A stretch of 37,361 nucleotides of DNA, taken from the NCBI GenBank assembly GCA_022766785.1, contig JALEOL010000015.1:1-37361 (forward strand). The letters run 5' to 3'. The notes under the pieces are model-generated. The model worked only from the letters and a program-made list of their open reading frames with translations, was not told the DNA's origin and made no database searches. A program made the translations under genes and the position numbers. How positions within the stretch are numbered: the stretch's first letter is position 1; every line of letters starts with the position of its first letter. This document shows, in pieces, positions 16,361-24,869 of this stretch. Source of the DNA: Oscillospiraceae bacterium. GTDB lineage: Bacteria; Bacillota; Clostridia; Oscillospirales; Ruminococcaceae.

Positions 16361-16780
16361 TTATGGTATCTGAATTGTTGTGGCAGGAGTCATATTGATG
16401 GAGATCACTCCACCGTAGCTGCACGCACATTTGCTGGTGATATTCAGCGCAGGTTTTCCCCCCACTATCACCGTTGGAGATCCGGGCGCCCAGGGCGTAC
16501 ACGCCGGTAAGCACGGAGCAGGAGTCATAATGCCCAGCTTAGTCAGAGCCGTGGCTGTCTCCAGCGAAACAAAATACGTCGCAGCTGTGGCAGCGATCAC
16601 CGCAGGATTATTAGGACAGCAGCATACTCCGAAGGTCATCGGCGGCTTGGGGAAATCCATTATCGTTCCCACAAGCATATTCATGCCTGTCACCGTGCTC
16701 TGCGATGTGACAGACAAGGGTGCCGGCGCAGCGCCAAATGTGCACTGACACACCGCCGTCATTACAGCAGGATTACCCAT
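16361..16780 (-). CDS. DUF4280 PAAR-like spike-tip protein
   Basis: This is a 139-residue protein. The start MGNPAVMTAVCQCTFGAAP, the Gly/Pro/Cys-rich body and the end GGKPALNITSKCACSYGGVI match DUF4280 (PF14107), a PAAR-like family. It should cap the spike of the injection system, sharpening it and possibly carrying cargo. Cysteines dominate the likely metal sites (CQC, CCC, CLPAC, CAC) and no histidine is present, unlike classical PAAR tips with His/Cys zinc sites. It lies 8 bases after the unknown 256-residue gene in the same transcript. Confidence 0.85.
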   Translation of the reverse strand: MGNPAVMTAVCQCTFGAAPAPLSVTSQSTVTGMNMLVGTIMDFPKPPMTFGVCCCPNNPAVIAATAATYFVSLETATALTKLGIMTPAPCLPACTPWAPGSPTVIVGGKPALNITSKCACSYGGVISINMTPATTIQIP

Positions 16781-16788
16781 TCAGCCTG

Positions 16789-17559
16789 TCACCCCTTTTT
16801 CAGCTTTATCTCTCCGAGCTGTGTGATACCCTTTACCGCCGCTTTTACGTCTGCGGTATAAATGCTGCCGGACTTCTCCGCGAGAATAGTCAGCGCAATG
16901 CCGTCCTCTCCCCGGACAAACTCCTTTGAAAGCAGGAAGTAGAACTCCCCCTGCTCGTCGCAGCTCACGCTTATCATCGGAACCACGTCCGCCGAACGAG
17001 GATGTGCGTTTATCAGCGGCTTATCCAGCATATAGCTGTCCGAATCTGCGCCGGTCAGCGTAACGAACTCGCACTTCGCCGCGCTCTTGTCGATTATGCG
17101 GTAAACGCAGGGCAGCGTCGGCTTGCCGTTTTCGCAGAACAGCCTGATATCCGTCCTGCCGGGCACCGCGTTGTCCTCGGCGATCTTCAGCTTTCCGCTG
17201 TGGCGCAGTATATATATCCTGCCGCAGCCCGGCACCCTGCCGCTCACCGCCGGGAGCAAAGCTGCCATCGGGTGCTTTGCGGAGGGGTTCATCATAAGAT
17301 ATATTACCATATTTTCGGGCTTTTGTACAGTACTTCCTTCAACATTTATCTCAAAAATCTCACTCTGGAAGCAATATGACGTAACCCTGACCGTATGCCT
17401 GCCGTCCGGGAGGTCTATCAGCACGAAATATCCCCCCGGCTTATACTCATGATGCACTAGGATATCGTCTACATATATCTGAGCCTGCGAGCCTGTGAGC
17501 ACCTTTTTTGACGCGCCGTCGCTTATTTTGAGCACACAGGATATGGTTTTCCTTATCAT
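16789..17559 (-). CDS. Unknown protein between tube terminator and tip genes
   Basis: This 256-residue protein starts at ATG 17559 behind AAGGAAGTG. The N-terminal 90 residues look like a small beta sandwich: SQAQIYVDDILVHHEYKPGG, then YFVLIDLPDGRHTVRVTSYC, similar in style to PEGA or carboxypeptidase-regulatory-like domains. The C-terminal half (from about 125) is also beta-rich (TDIRLFCENGKPTLPCVYRI) and ends EIKLKKG. No signal peptide or membrane helix is present. Gene order places it with CIS structural parts, so it may be a baseplate, cap or fibre-associated protein. No family can be named with certainty. Confidence 0.6.
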   Translation of the reverse strand: MIRKTISCVLKISDGASKKVLTGSQAQIYVDDILVHHEYKPGGYFVLIDLPDGRHTVRVTSYCFQSEIFEINVEGSTVQKPENMVIYLMMNPSAKHPMAALLPAVSGRVPGCGRIYILRHSGKLKIAEDNAVPGRTDIRLFCENGKPTLPCVYRIIDKSAAKCEFVTLTGADSDSYMLDKPLINAHPRSADVVPMISVSCDEQGEFYFLLSKEFVRGEDGIALTILAEKSGSIYTADVKAAVKGITQLGEIKLKKG

Positions 17560-17565
17560 ACGGTA

Positions 17566-18168
17566 TCACTTCCTTGCAGCGTCTTTTCTGGGAACGGTGT
17601 TGAACTCGGCGGAAGCAACTCTCGGAGCCGCTGTCCTTACCCTCTCGGAACGAATATAAACCTGGGATACCGTTACCGCGAAAGAGGGCTTTACCGTCTT
17701 GTTAGAGTTGTTCCATATCCTTGAAAGCTCCTCGCTCTCCAGCTTCTTTATCTCGATGAGCACAGGCTCTGCGGCGTTCGCCAGAGACCCTGCAAGGAAC
17801 TCCTGCGGTATCGACGGCACGTCCCGGAGCGCCTGCAGGGCACGTCCGATGATCCTGTACTCGTCCGCGTATTTCTGTATCGCAGGCGCCTTTGAATGTG
17901 CCGACACAAGAAGCTGCAGCCTCAGCTGCATCGGCGAAAACCGCTCCTGTGCAGGATTTTCGGGATCCGGCTGAAATCCGGCACGGGCGCCGGTGTCCTT
18001 CACCATTTCGATATTGTATATCCACACGGTGAGCTGAAAATCTTCCGGAGACTGCGGCTCGCACAAGCCGATATGCTCCTTCTTCGCTATAGGCTCGGGT
18101 ACCATTCTGTCCCGGAGCATATTCACAATGGACTCTCCCACCTCAAATATCGCGGTATAATCTGACAT
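17566..18168 (-). CDS. DUF4255 / Pvc16-type tube terminator
   Basis: This 200-residue protein starts at ATG 18168 behind GGGAGG. It matches DUF4255 (PF14065; Afp16/Pvc16): an early segment YTAIFEVGESIVNMLRDRM, the core MQLRLQLLVSAHSKAP, YRIIGRALQALRDVPSIP, and LESEELSRIWNNSNKTVKPS, then YIRSERV. In the Afp/PVC systems this protein caps the growing tube and sheath and sets particle length with the tape measure. It is a strong marker of an extracellular-type CIS rather than a phage. It lies 11 bases downstream of the TolC-like gene. Confidence 0.9.
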   Translation of the reverse strand: MSDYTAIFEVGESIVNMLRDRMVPEPIAKKEHIGLCEPQSPEDFQLTVWIYNIEMVKDTGARAGFQPDPENPAQERFSPMQLRLQLLVSAHSKAPAIQKYADEYRIIGRALQALRDVPSIPQEFLAGSLANAAEPVLIEIKKLESEELSRIWNNSNKTVKPSFAVTVSQVYIRSERVRTAAPRVASAEFNTVPRKDAARK

Positions 18169-18180
18169 CTTTTCCTCCCG

Positions 18181-19506
18181 TCAGCCGATGAACTCACCAT
18201 AGGGCGAGAACACATCAATTTTATATACGCCGACCTTTACATCGTTGACGTAGTATGTTACCGTTGCGTAGCGGTGCTTTTCCTCATACTGCTGCGGCTG
18301 GATAATACTGAACCCGCCGCCGGAGCCGATCTTCCCGCCGTTGTATTTCAGCGTGTAAAATACGGTGTCGTCCTCCTCCGGAGCAACGCCGTTCGGCAGC
18401 ACCATCGGCATGAATACTATCCCTGCGGCAGTCCTGCCAATTACCCACAGACCGCTGCCGGACTGAGCCTCGCTCACCGCGCTCTTGTACTGTGCGGCAC
18501 GCTGCCAGCTTATCCCCAGGGCGTTAGTCAGTGCGCCGCCGGTCGCCTTGTCAAGCTCGATAAGCGACTTCGCAAGGTCTGCCTTTGCCGTCCACGCGTT
18601 CATGTAGGCGGTGGTCTTTTCGCCCTGCGCCGCTTCAAGCTGATCCGCTGTCGCTTCGCCCAGCTTTATCGCGGACTCGCACCTGCGGACGTTCTCGTCA
18701 GCCGCGATATACTCGCGCATTGCCGTTCCCAGCGCGTAGTAGCACTGGAGCGCGGCGTTGTACTGCCCGGTGATATCGGGAGCCTCATACTCGGCAGGCT
18801 CGATTCCCTCCGGGATACACAGCGACGCACCGCCGGTTATCATCGTCAGCGCTTCCGGATCAAGGTTCATGACATCGGTGATAAGATACACCTGCTCGAA
18901 ATCAAAGTCCGATGTGAGGGTGGTCCCGGTCATGGCTTCGATCTCGGCTTTCAGCGCGCTGATCTCGGACAGCAGCGCCTGTATCTCGTAGTATTTCGAC
19001 TCGACTGCCTTTTTGTCCGCGTCAACGACTGATTTATCACAGCCGCCTGTCCTGAACGCCGCAGCGCTTTGCTGCGACTTCTCCTTCAGCTTCTTGTATT
19101 CTTCAAAAAGCAGCTTCAGCTTTTTCAGCAGCAGGTCGTAATCTATCAGCTTCACCGCCGCGTCGTATTCCGCCGTGGTGAGAACGGAGGTGTACTCGTC
19201 AAAAAGCTCCACACGCTGCGTGTACAGATCCTGTACCGCCTTTGCGTGATCCACCGGCTCTTCTGCCGCTTCACCCGTGGGAGCCTCCGCGGTGGAGGTG
19301 CTTTCTTCTGTGGAAGCGGTCTTTCCGTTCTCCAGCTGGTCAAGGCTGACGTCGAACTGATCGCCGATGGATTTTAGCTGTGCCGGATAATCAGCGCTCA
19401 CAGAAGCGGCAGTCGCACCGTCGCAGTAATTCGTGTATGCGTCAGCGGCAATACCGCCGGACAGCGCCAGCACGAGTGCACACGCCATAACGCACGACCT
19501 TTTCAT
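18181..19506 (-). CDS. Secreted helical protein with TolC-like repeat pattern
   Basis: This is a 441-residue protein. ATG 19506 is chosen for its GGAGG ribosome site and because a signal peptide follows at once (MKRSCVMACALVLALSGGIA). Two long helical blocks are seen at about 130-200 (LIDYDLLLKKLKLLFEEYKK onward) and 245-335. The second, with IKLGEATADQLEAAQGEKTT and a following A-L-E helix ending DKATGG, closely resembles the outer-membrane efflux protein (OEP/TolC) repeat. The C-terminal 110 residues are beta-rich (VTYYVNDVKVGVYKID). A TolC-like protein in a Gram-positive envelope has no outer membrane to cross; it may span or brace the cell wall. Position in the CIS operon suggests an envelope part of the machine (inference). 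Confidence 0.65.
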   Translation of the reverse strand: MKRSCVMACALVLALSGGIAADAYTNYCDGATAASVSADYPAQLKSIGDQFDVSLDQLENGKTASTEESTSTAEAPTGEAAEEPVDHAKAVQDLYTQRVELFDEYTSVLTTAEYDAAVKLIDYDLLLKKLKLLFEEYKKLKEKSQQSAAAFRTGGCDKSVVDADKKAVESKYYEIQALLSEISALKAEIEAMTGTTLTSDFDFEQVYLITDVMNLDPEALTMITGGASLCIPEGIEPAEYEAPDITGQYNAALQCYYALGTAMREYIAADENVRRCESAIKLGEATADQLEAAQGEKTTAYMNAWTAKADLAKSLIELDKATGGALTNALGISWQRAAQYKSAVSEAQSGSGLWVIGRTAAGIVFMPMVLPNGVAPEEDDTVFYTLKYNGGKIGSGGGFSIIQPQQYEEKHRYATVTYYVNDVKVGVYKIDVFSPYGEFIG

Positions 19507-19528
19507 ACCGACACCTCCCTGCCGTCTG

Positions 19529-21277
19529 TCATTCCTCGCCGAAGCCAAGACTGCTGAAATCCTTGATATCCAGCCCTATGTCCGCAAAAAGCGCTTCGAT
19601 CTCTTCATAGGTAAGCTCACTTTCCGAGCCATCGTCGCCGCCTGCGGAACCGCTCTGCTGAACCGTTCCGTCCGCCGATCTCAGCACCAGCGCCGAGCTC
19701 GCCGCGTCTACCCAGTAGTATACTGTCGTATTCTCATAAACCGCCGCGTAGCACTTTACGCTTTCGGGAGATATCCCGAACTTTTCCGCCGCCCAGGCAG
19801 GAAGCGGTTTATCCACGGCTGCGACCGAGACCGCAGAGGGCGCGGTTATATCGCCTGCGGATCTTATGATCTGACTTCCGCACAGCGGTCTGGTGAATAT
19901 CTCCTCCGCCACTGCCGAGGTGGTCTCGGTGGCAAAGCTGAACTTCACCGCAACGCCGATGTCATTGTCCTCAAGATAGAAGCAATCCGACTCCACACGC
20001 TGCTTCAGCGATGTGAAAAGCTCCGATACAGCATTGATATCCTGCCCGATGATACGGCTCTGGTCGATGTCGCCGTCCAGGAACATTCCCGTGTACCTGA
20101 AGCTGCCGGTAACATTGCTGAGCGTGCCGTCGCCGTTCGGGATATTGTCCGCGAAGCAGCCGTCGTAGGTCATTCCGTTTTCATATGTGCGTTTTGCCGC
20201 GCCGGTCACTTCGCCCTCCGCAAAGCTGCCGGTGGTGACGCTGCCGTCGCTTCCGTAAAGAGTTCCGCTGCCGTTGTACACCCCGTTTTCGAACTCCCCG
20301 GAATACAGCTTGCTGCCGTTATCATAAAGCGTGCCGGTGCCGCTGTATTTGCCCATCTCAAAGCTGCCGGAGTAGAGCTTCTTGCCGTCCTCGGTATACA
20401 GCACTCCATCGCCGTTGTACAGCCCGGCGGTGAACATTCCGTTGTATTTTATCACGCCGTACTCGGTGTACTCGATAGCCATTCCGTGGGGAACTCCGCC
20501 GCTGAAGCTGCCGCTGTATTTCACCTTTCCGCTGGGGTAGTACTGCTTACCGTTGCCCTCAGCCATGCCGTCTGCGAACTCTCCCTCGTAATAGAGCACA
20601 TCGCCGTCCTTTACCGTCGCGCTGCCGTTGAGCGAACCATTGGCGAACACTCCGGAATACACCATTCCGTCTTCATCGATAAACTCGCCGGTGCCGCTGT
20701 ACTCGCCCTTTTCAAAGCCGCCGCGGTATTTCACCGAACCGTCCTCGTAGTAGAGTATTCCGCTGCCATTAAGCTCGCCCTCGGAAAAGCTGCCGTCATA
20801 ACGAAGCCTGCCGTTTTCATAGTAAGCAATGCCGTCCTCGACAGGTTTGCCGCCGCTTAGCCTGCCCTCGAATTCGAGCTGGGTGAATTCCTTGTCATAA
20901 TACACCCGAACCCTTCCGTTATAAGAGGAAAGCCCCGAGTCCGAAACGCAGAAATCCTTTACCCAGAACCAGCTGGTGAGCAGTGGGTGAAGCAGGAATA
21001 TGTACAGTAACGGTATAAGTATCAGCAGGATAACTATAACAGCTACCAGCGATTTCGCCACATAGACGCTGCCCCAGTCGAAATAGTCCTCGACCTTTTC
21101 GGGCTTGGTCTTTAGCAGCTTCGGCAGCTTTTTCACCACTCCGGGCAGTGCATTCGCCACCTTGCCGCCGCTGAAAAAGTAAGTAAACTTGTTCTTGGCT
21201 ATCCTGAACGGACGCAGCAGCAGATTCTTGAGCACGCGCCCCGTCATCTTAATGCTGCTGAATATCTTTTTTATCAT
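19529..21277 (-). CDS. Membrane-anchored MORN-repeat protein
   Basis: This 582-residue protein starts at ATG 21277. A basic N-terminus is followed by one strong membrane helix (about 76-97, SLVAVIVILLILIPLLYIFL). Residues about 120-400 contain ten or more MORN-type repeats, for example YDGSFSEGELNGSGILYYED and YSGSFEMGKYSGTGTLYDNG. A C-terminal domain (about 410-540) is unknown, and the last residues are acidic. MORN repeats form elongated beta sheets that bind lipids or proteins. With the N-terminus in, the repeats would lie outside the membrane. It may be a scaffold that docks the CIS to the envelope (inference). Confidence 0.85.
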   Translation of the reverse strand: MIKKIFSSIKMTGRVLKNLLLRPFRIAKNKFTYFFSGGKVANALPGVVKKLPKLLKTKPEKVEDYFDWGSVYVAKSLVAVIVILLILIPLLYIFLLHPLLTSWFWVKDFCVSDSGLSSYNGRVRVYYDKEFTQLEFEGRLSGGKPVEDGIAYYENGRLRYDGSFSEGELNGSGILYYEDGSVKYRGGFEKGEYSGTGEFIDEDGMVYSGVFANGSLNGSATVKDGDVLYYEGEFADGMAEGNGKQYYPSGKVKYSGSFSGGVPHGMAIEYTEYGVIKYNGMFTAGLYNGDGVLYTEDGKKLYSGSFEMGKYSGTGTLYDNGSKLYSGEFENGVYNGSGTLYGSDGSVTTGSFAEGEVTGAAKRTYENGMTYDGCFADNIPNGDGTLSNVTGSFRYTGMFLDGDIDQSRIIGQDINAVSELFTSLKQRVESDCFYLEDNDIGVAVKFSFATETTSAVAEEIFTRPLCGSQIIRSAGDITAPSAVSVAAVDKPLPAWAAEKFGISPESVKCYAAVYENTTVYYWVDAASSALVLRSADGTVQQSGSAGGDDGSESELTYEEIEALFADIGLDIKDFSSLGFGEE

Positions 21278-21322
21278 ATCGGTATTGTTCCTTCCGACTT
21301 GGTATGCTGTGGTTCAGACTTA

Positions 21323-24052
21323 TCAGAATTCATCGAATACATTGTAGGTCAGCTGCGGTTTCTCCGCTGATATATTGTACTCTGACAGATACATGTAGTT
21401 CCTGGAAACTCCATCGTCCGCCGCGTACTTCACAATGTCCATGAACTGTCCTCTTGCGTTTGTGAAATCCTTCTTTTCAAACAGCTTTACCGCCAGCTCA
21501 AAGCGCACGATGTACTGCTCCTTCAGCTTTATCATCGAATAGGGATCGCTGTCGAACATATCATACAGCTTGACCTCGCTCTGATCCTCGGAAGTGTACC
21601 TGCCGATGCAGCGGCTTCTGTATTTACCCTCCGGAAGCGCCCTGAACGCGCGCTCGGTGCAGATGATATACAGTCCGCTGTCGCGGCAAAGGCGCTCTAT
21701 CTCCTCCGCCTGATTTATTCCGCTTGCCACTGCGGTAGGCTCCATACGCGTCTCGTCGCCGATGAAGCCCAGCATTACGTCGTCCTCGCTTATTACGATA
21801 CGGACATCGACGCTGCGCTTGCCCTGCGCCTTTCGCGCTTCGTTGTATGCCGCGGCGGCTTCACGCACCCTTATCGCAGCCTGCATAGCGTCCTCGACAG
21901 AATCGGGGAATATCGCGTGGAAGCCGTTGTAAAGGAAGTTGTATGCCGTTCCGGAATTCTCGCTTATTATCGGAACTATCTGCTCGAAGATAGAGTTTAT
22001 GCTCTCAAATATCTCCTCGGTGTCCATGCTGGAGAGATTCTGCGAGAACTCGAGATTAAGGTACATTACAGACATTCTGCGCTTTGCGTAGAGCGACTTG
22101 CTGACCCTTTCTATCTGGGTCTCGCCGAGGTTTTTCAGGAAGCTCAGCGGTACGAAGCGGTAGTAGGAATTGTTCAGTTTTTCAAGGCTTGTGGTCTTGT
22201 CGATGATATGCCTTGACAGAGCCTTAACGGATTTCGAAAGCTCCTCTACCTCGTCGCCGGTGTTTATCGTCACAGTAGCATTATACTCGCCGGAAGCTAT
22301 GCGGTCAACGGAGCGCTTGAGCTTTCTTATCGCGCTGGCGGTCAGGTTCTCGATTACGACGAACAGCGCAACGATCATGATACCGCCCAGCAGAAGGAAC
22401 CTGTTGATGACAGTGCGGATCTCGGCGACCGCCGCGGACATTCCGCCAAGCCTCAGACCTACCACGATATAGGTATCCCCGGCAACTCCGGGAAGTGTGA
22501 TGCTGCGGATAAGATACAGCTTGTCACCCTCGGAGCTTCTGCTGCTGACGAAGGTCTCGGTTCCGTCCATGCCCTCGATGATATCGGTAAGGTTATTCAT
22601 GTGGATCAGCGAATCTGCCGGATATCCCATGGGATAAAGCTCACCGGACGCGATTATTTCGTATCTTCCGCCCGACTGCTTCTCCACTACGTTCACCTGC
22701 GGCTTTTCGTTATCTCCGCTGAACCCGCTTGCGTCAGCCTGCTCGATCTGCCTGCCGTAGCTGTACAGATAGTCATGATATGCCTGCTCACTGAGATCCT
22801 CCGTTATAGCACCTTTCAGATTGTCCTCAAAGCCGGTGGCGATCATCTGGGCCTCGTGGCGGTAGTTTGTGGTAACGATATTCTCCACCTGTGGAATGAT
22901 GATGAACCGCGACAGCAGGAACAGCATCGCAGATATCAGCAGGATTATCAGAAGCGACTGCCGGAGAAGTATCGACAGGTTCATCTTGAGTATCCCACAG
23001 TAGAAATCCCATGTGAGAACGGAAAGCGCCACAGCGACAAGCATGACCGCCGCTATTGTCAGTATCCCGTTGAACACCACGCTTTTATCCACGCTGTCCG
23101 TGTCGATCTTATACATGATCGAAAAGCTGCCGGTGTACATCTTGTCAGCTTCTCCGCGCACACAGCCGAAGGTGTTGCCGGTTATGCCCACCGCAACGTC
23201 TGTCATGGAGGACATGGAAAGATGCTCCTCCGCATTTATCGTCCTGCTGCCGCTCTGCGTCTGGGATACGATTTGATCCTGCGATACGGTATAGATATCC
23301 CCGGTGGAGGAATCCATTGCGTAGAACAGGTTTATTCCGTTCCAGAAGCGGTCAAAAACAGCGCTCTTTGATGAATATAGGATCCGTCTGCCGGTTTCCC
23401 CATAAACCGCGATACCTTTATCACAGCCGACATACAGCTCCTTTGACGAAGATGTGTAGGTGCCGTAGATCTCCTGCTCGGAAAGCTCGTACTCAGCGAC
23501 CTTTGCAGCCTGCTCGGAATTGTTCTTGGGGGCGGCAAACACCTCCGCCTTGTCGCCGCTGATGAGCGAGAAATACACCTCCGTGTCGTTTTCGCTGAAG
23601 GACGAGATAAGATGCGCGCGGCTGTTCATGTACTGCGATACCTGACCACTGAACAGCTTCTGCGCGTAGCTTCCGTCCTCGTAGAAAGAATGTACCGAGA
23701 CGTTCTCAATGAACATCGTGTCCTCGTTATAGGTGCAGGCGGTGACATATATGCCCTTGTCATGCTCGACATAAATGCTGTCGATATAGAAGCTGTCTCC
23801 GAAATGCTCGGAGTCAAGCCTGCGCTCATACAGCCTGTTTCCGGAGGAATCAATGCATATCAGGGATAATTCGTCCTCATTATCGCTGATGAAATAGATG
23901 TTTCCGGCACGGTCAAGAGCATAGGCGCTGCGAAGCGAGGCGCTGCTTTCTCCGAAGCCCGACCCGAAATTCGATGTGCTTATGATCAGAACCGTACCAA
24001 GCACCAAATATGCAAGAAGAATAACTATAAAGCTTATGATCTTTTTAGCCAT
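21323..24052 (-). CDS. Large membrane sensor with HAMP and degenerate class III nucleotide cyclase domain
   Basis: This 909-residue protein starts at ATG 24052 behind GGAGG. Order: signal-anchor helix (4-24), a beta-propeller-like outer domain (40-320; repeated strands such as YALDRAGNIYFISDNEDELS), helices at about 325-350 and 360-385, a Cache-like outer domain (385-545), a helix at about 550-575, a HAMP linker (RSVDRIASGEYNATV) and a class III cyclase-like domain (about 630-800; FVPLSFLKNLGETQIERVSK). Both metal-binding Asp positions appear as Asn: MYLNLEFS for the usual FSDIRxFT, and LYNGFHAIF for IGDAxMAxF. It is probably a catalytically dead signal-transducing domain. It sits between the degenerate kinase and the MORN protein. 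Confidence 0.8.
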   Translation of the reverse strand: MAKKIISFIVILLAYLVLGTVLIISTSNFGSGFGESSASLRSAYALDRAGNIYFISDNEDELSLICIDSSGNRLYERRLDSEHFGDSFYIDSIYVEHDKGIYVTACTYNEDTMFIENVSVHSFYEDGSYAQKLFSGQVSQYMNSRAHLISSFSENDTEVYFSLISGDKAEVFAAPKNNSEQAAKVAEYELSEQEIYGTYTSSSKELYVGCDKGIAVYGETGRRILYSSKSAVFDRFWNGINLFYAMDSSTGDIYTVSQDQIVSQTQSGSRTINAEEHLSMSSMTDVAVGITGNTFGCVRGEADKMYTGSFSIMYKIDTDSVDKSVVFNGILTIAAVMLVAVALSVLTWDFYCGILKMNLSILLRQSLLIILLISAMLFLLSRFIIIPQVENIVTTNYRHEAQMIATGFEDNLKGAITEDLSEQAYHDYLYSYGRQIEQADASGFSGDNEKPQVNVVEKQSGGRYEIIASGELYPMGYPADSLIHMNNLTDIIEGMDGTETFVSSRSSEGDKLYLIRSITLPGVAGDTYIVVGLRLGGMSAAVAEIRTVINRFLLLGGIMIVALFVVIENLTASAIRKLKRSVDRIASGEYNATVTINTGDEVEELSKSVKALSRHIIDKTTSLEKLNNSYYRFVPLSFLKNLGETQIERVSKSLYAKRRMSVMYLNLEFSQNLSSMDTEEIFESINSIFEQIVPIISENSGTAYNFLYNGFHAIFPDSVEDAMQAAIRVREAAAAYNEARKAQGKRSVDVRIVISEDDVMLGFIGDETRMEPTAVASGINQAEEIERLCRDSGLYIICTERAFRALPEGKYRSRCIGRYTSEDQSEVKLYDMFDSDPYSMIKLKEQYIVRFELAVKLFEKKDFTNARGQFMDIVKYAADDGVSRNYMYLSEYNISAEKPQLTYNVFDEF

Positions 24053-24095
24053 CTGATATCCTCCGTTTTATATTATTTTATATCTATATCTGCCG

Positions 24096-24839
24096 TTACT
24101 CAGACTGTGGGATAGTCCTTTTTCTTAATTTTTTCTCCTTTGCACGCCTGATACAGCGCTTCAGGAAGCTCTCTTTTTCATATGCTTTGAGGGTCTCCTC
24201 CGCCTTTTGCAGCGTGTCGCGCCATGCGGAATAGATCTCAACGCAGCTGCCATAGCCGCCGTTCAGCAGATCGATAATGAACCTGTCTATATCAAGCGGC
24301 AGCTTCCTGTCCGGCGGAAAAATGCTGCAAAGCATCTTCCCCAGCCTTACCGAACGGAAGTGCTCCTGTGGGACGTACTCCACGGGAATGACGCAGTTGA
24401 AGCTGATCTTCATCAGACCGCTGTCCACCACTGCGTTGCACCGGCGCAGCACTCCTGCGGCGAGCCTGTCGTCAAGCATGTCAAGCTCGATAGCGCCAAG
24501 CAGCATACTCTGCGCGAGATCCGCCCTTTGCTCAAAGCTCAGAGCAGGCTTCTGCGAAAAGTAGCTGTCAAAGCTCTCTCCGCTGTGGTAATCAAACACG
24601 ACGGATATGCTTCCATACTCAGTAACGAGTCGCTGGAAGCCGGAGCACTTCTGGAACTGCTTGTCGTAAAACAGCGGCAGAAGTTCCTTTATCGCCTGCT
24701 TGCTTTTGTATGTATTGATAAGGCAAGGTTTGTATCCGCTGTCCACCATCACGTCGATGCAAAGGCAGACCTCACAGTTTTCATCGGAGTCTAAGACCTC
24801 GATCACCTTATATTTTCCGCGATCAATTAAGCCCTGCAT
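24096..24839 (-). CDS. Degenerate Ser/Thr kinase-like protein (probable pseudokinase)
   Basis: This 247-residue protein starts at ATG 24839. The opening GKYKVIEVLDSDENCEVCLC resembles the first strands of a bacterial Ser/Thr kinase, with INTYKSKQ near the beta-3 lysine place. A hinge-like stretch SISVVFDYHSGESFDSYFSQ follows. The catalytic-loop place reads CNAVVDSGLMKISFNC, without HRDxxxxN or DFG. It ends with a basic tail (RCIRRAKEKKLRKR) and has no membrane helix. The assignment is from overall layout and should be treated as tentative. It is encoded just before the degenerate-cyclase sensor, and the two may work as a non-enzymatic signalling pair (inference). Confidence 0.55.
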   Translation of the reverse strand: MQGLIDRGKYKVIEVLDSDENCEVCLCIDVMVDSGYKPCLINTYKSKQAIKELLPLFYDKQFQKCSGFQRLVTEYGSISVVFDYHSGESFDSYFSQKPALSFEQRADLAQSMLLGAIELDMLDDRLAAGVLRRCNAVVDSGLMKISFNCVIPVEYVPQEHFRSVRLGKMLCSIFPPDRKLPLDIDRFIIDLLNGGYGSCVEIYSAWRDTLQKAEETLKAYEKESFLKRCIRRAKEKKLRKRTIPQSE

Positions 24840-24869
24840 AAATACCTCTGAATGAATTGCCCCTTGTCG

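Noticed and set aside
19433..20860. A 475-codon open frame on the plus strand
   Set aside because: It is antisense to the MORN-repeat gene, whose repeats are unmistakable. No ribosome site precedes it.
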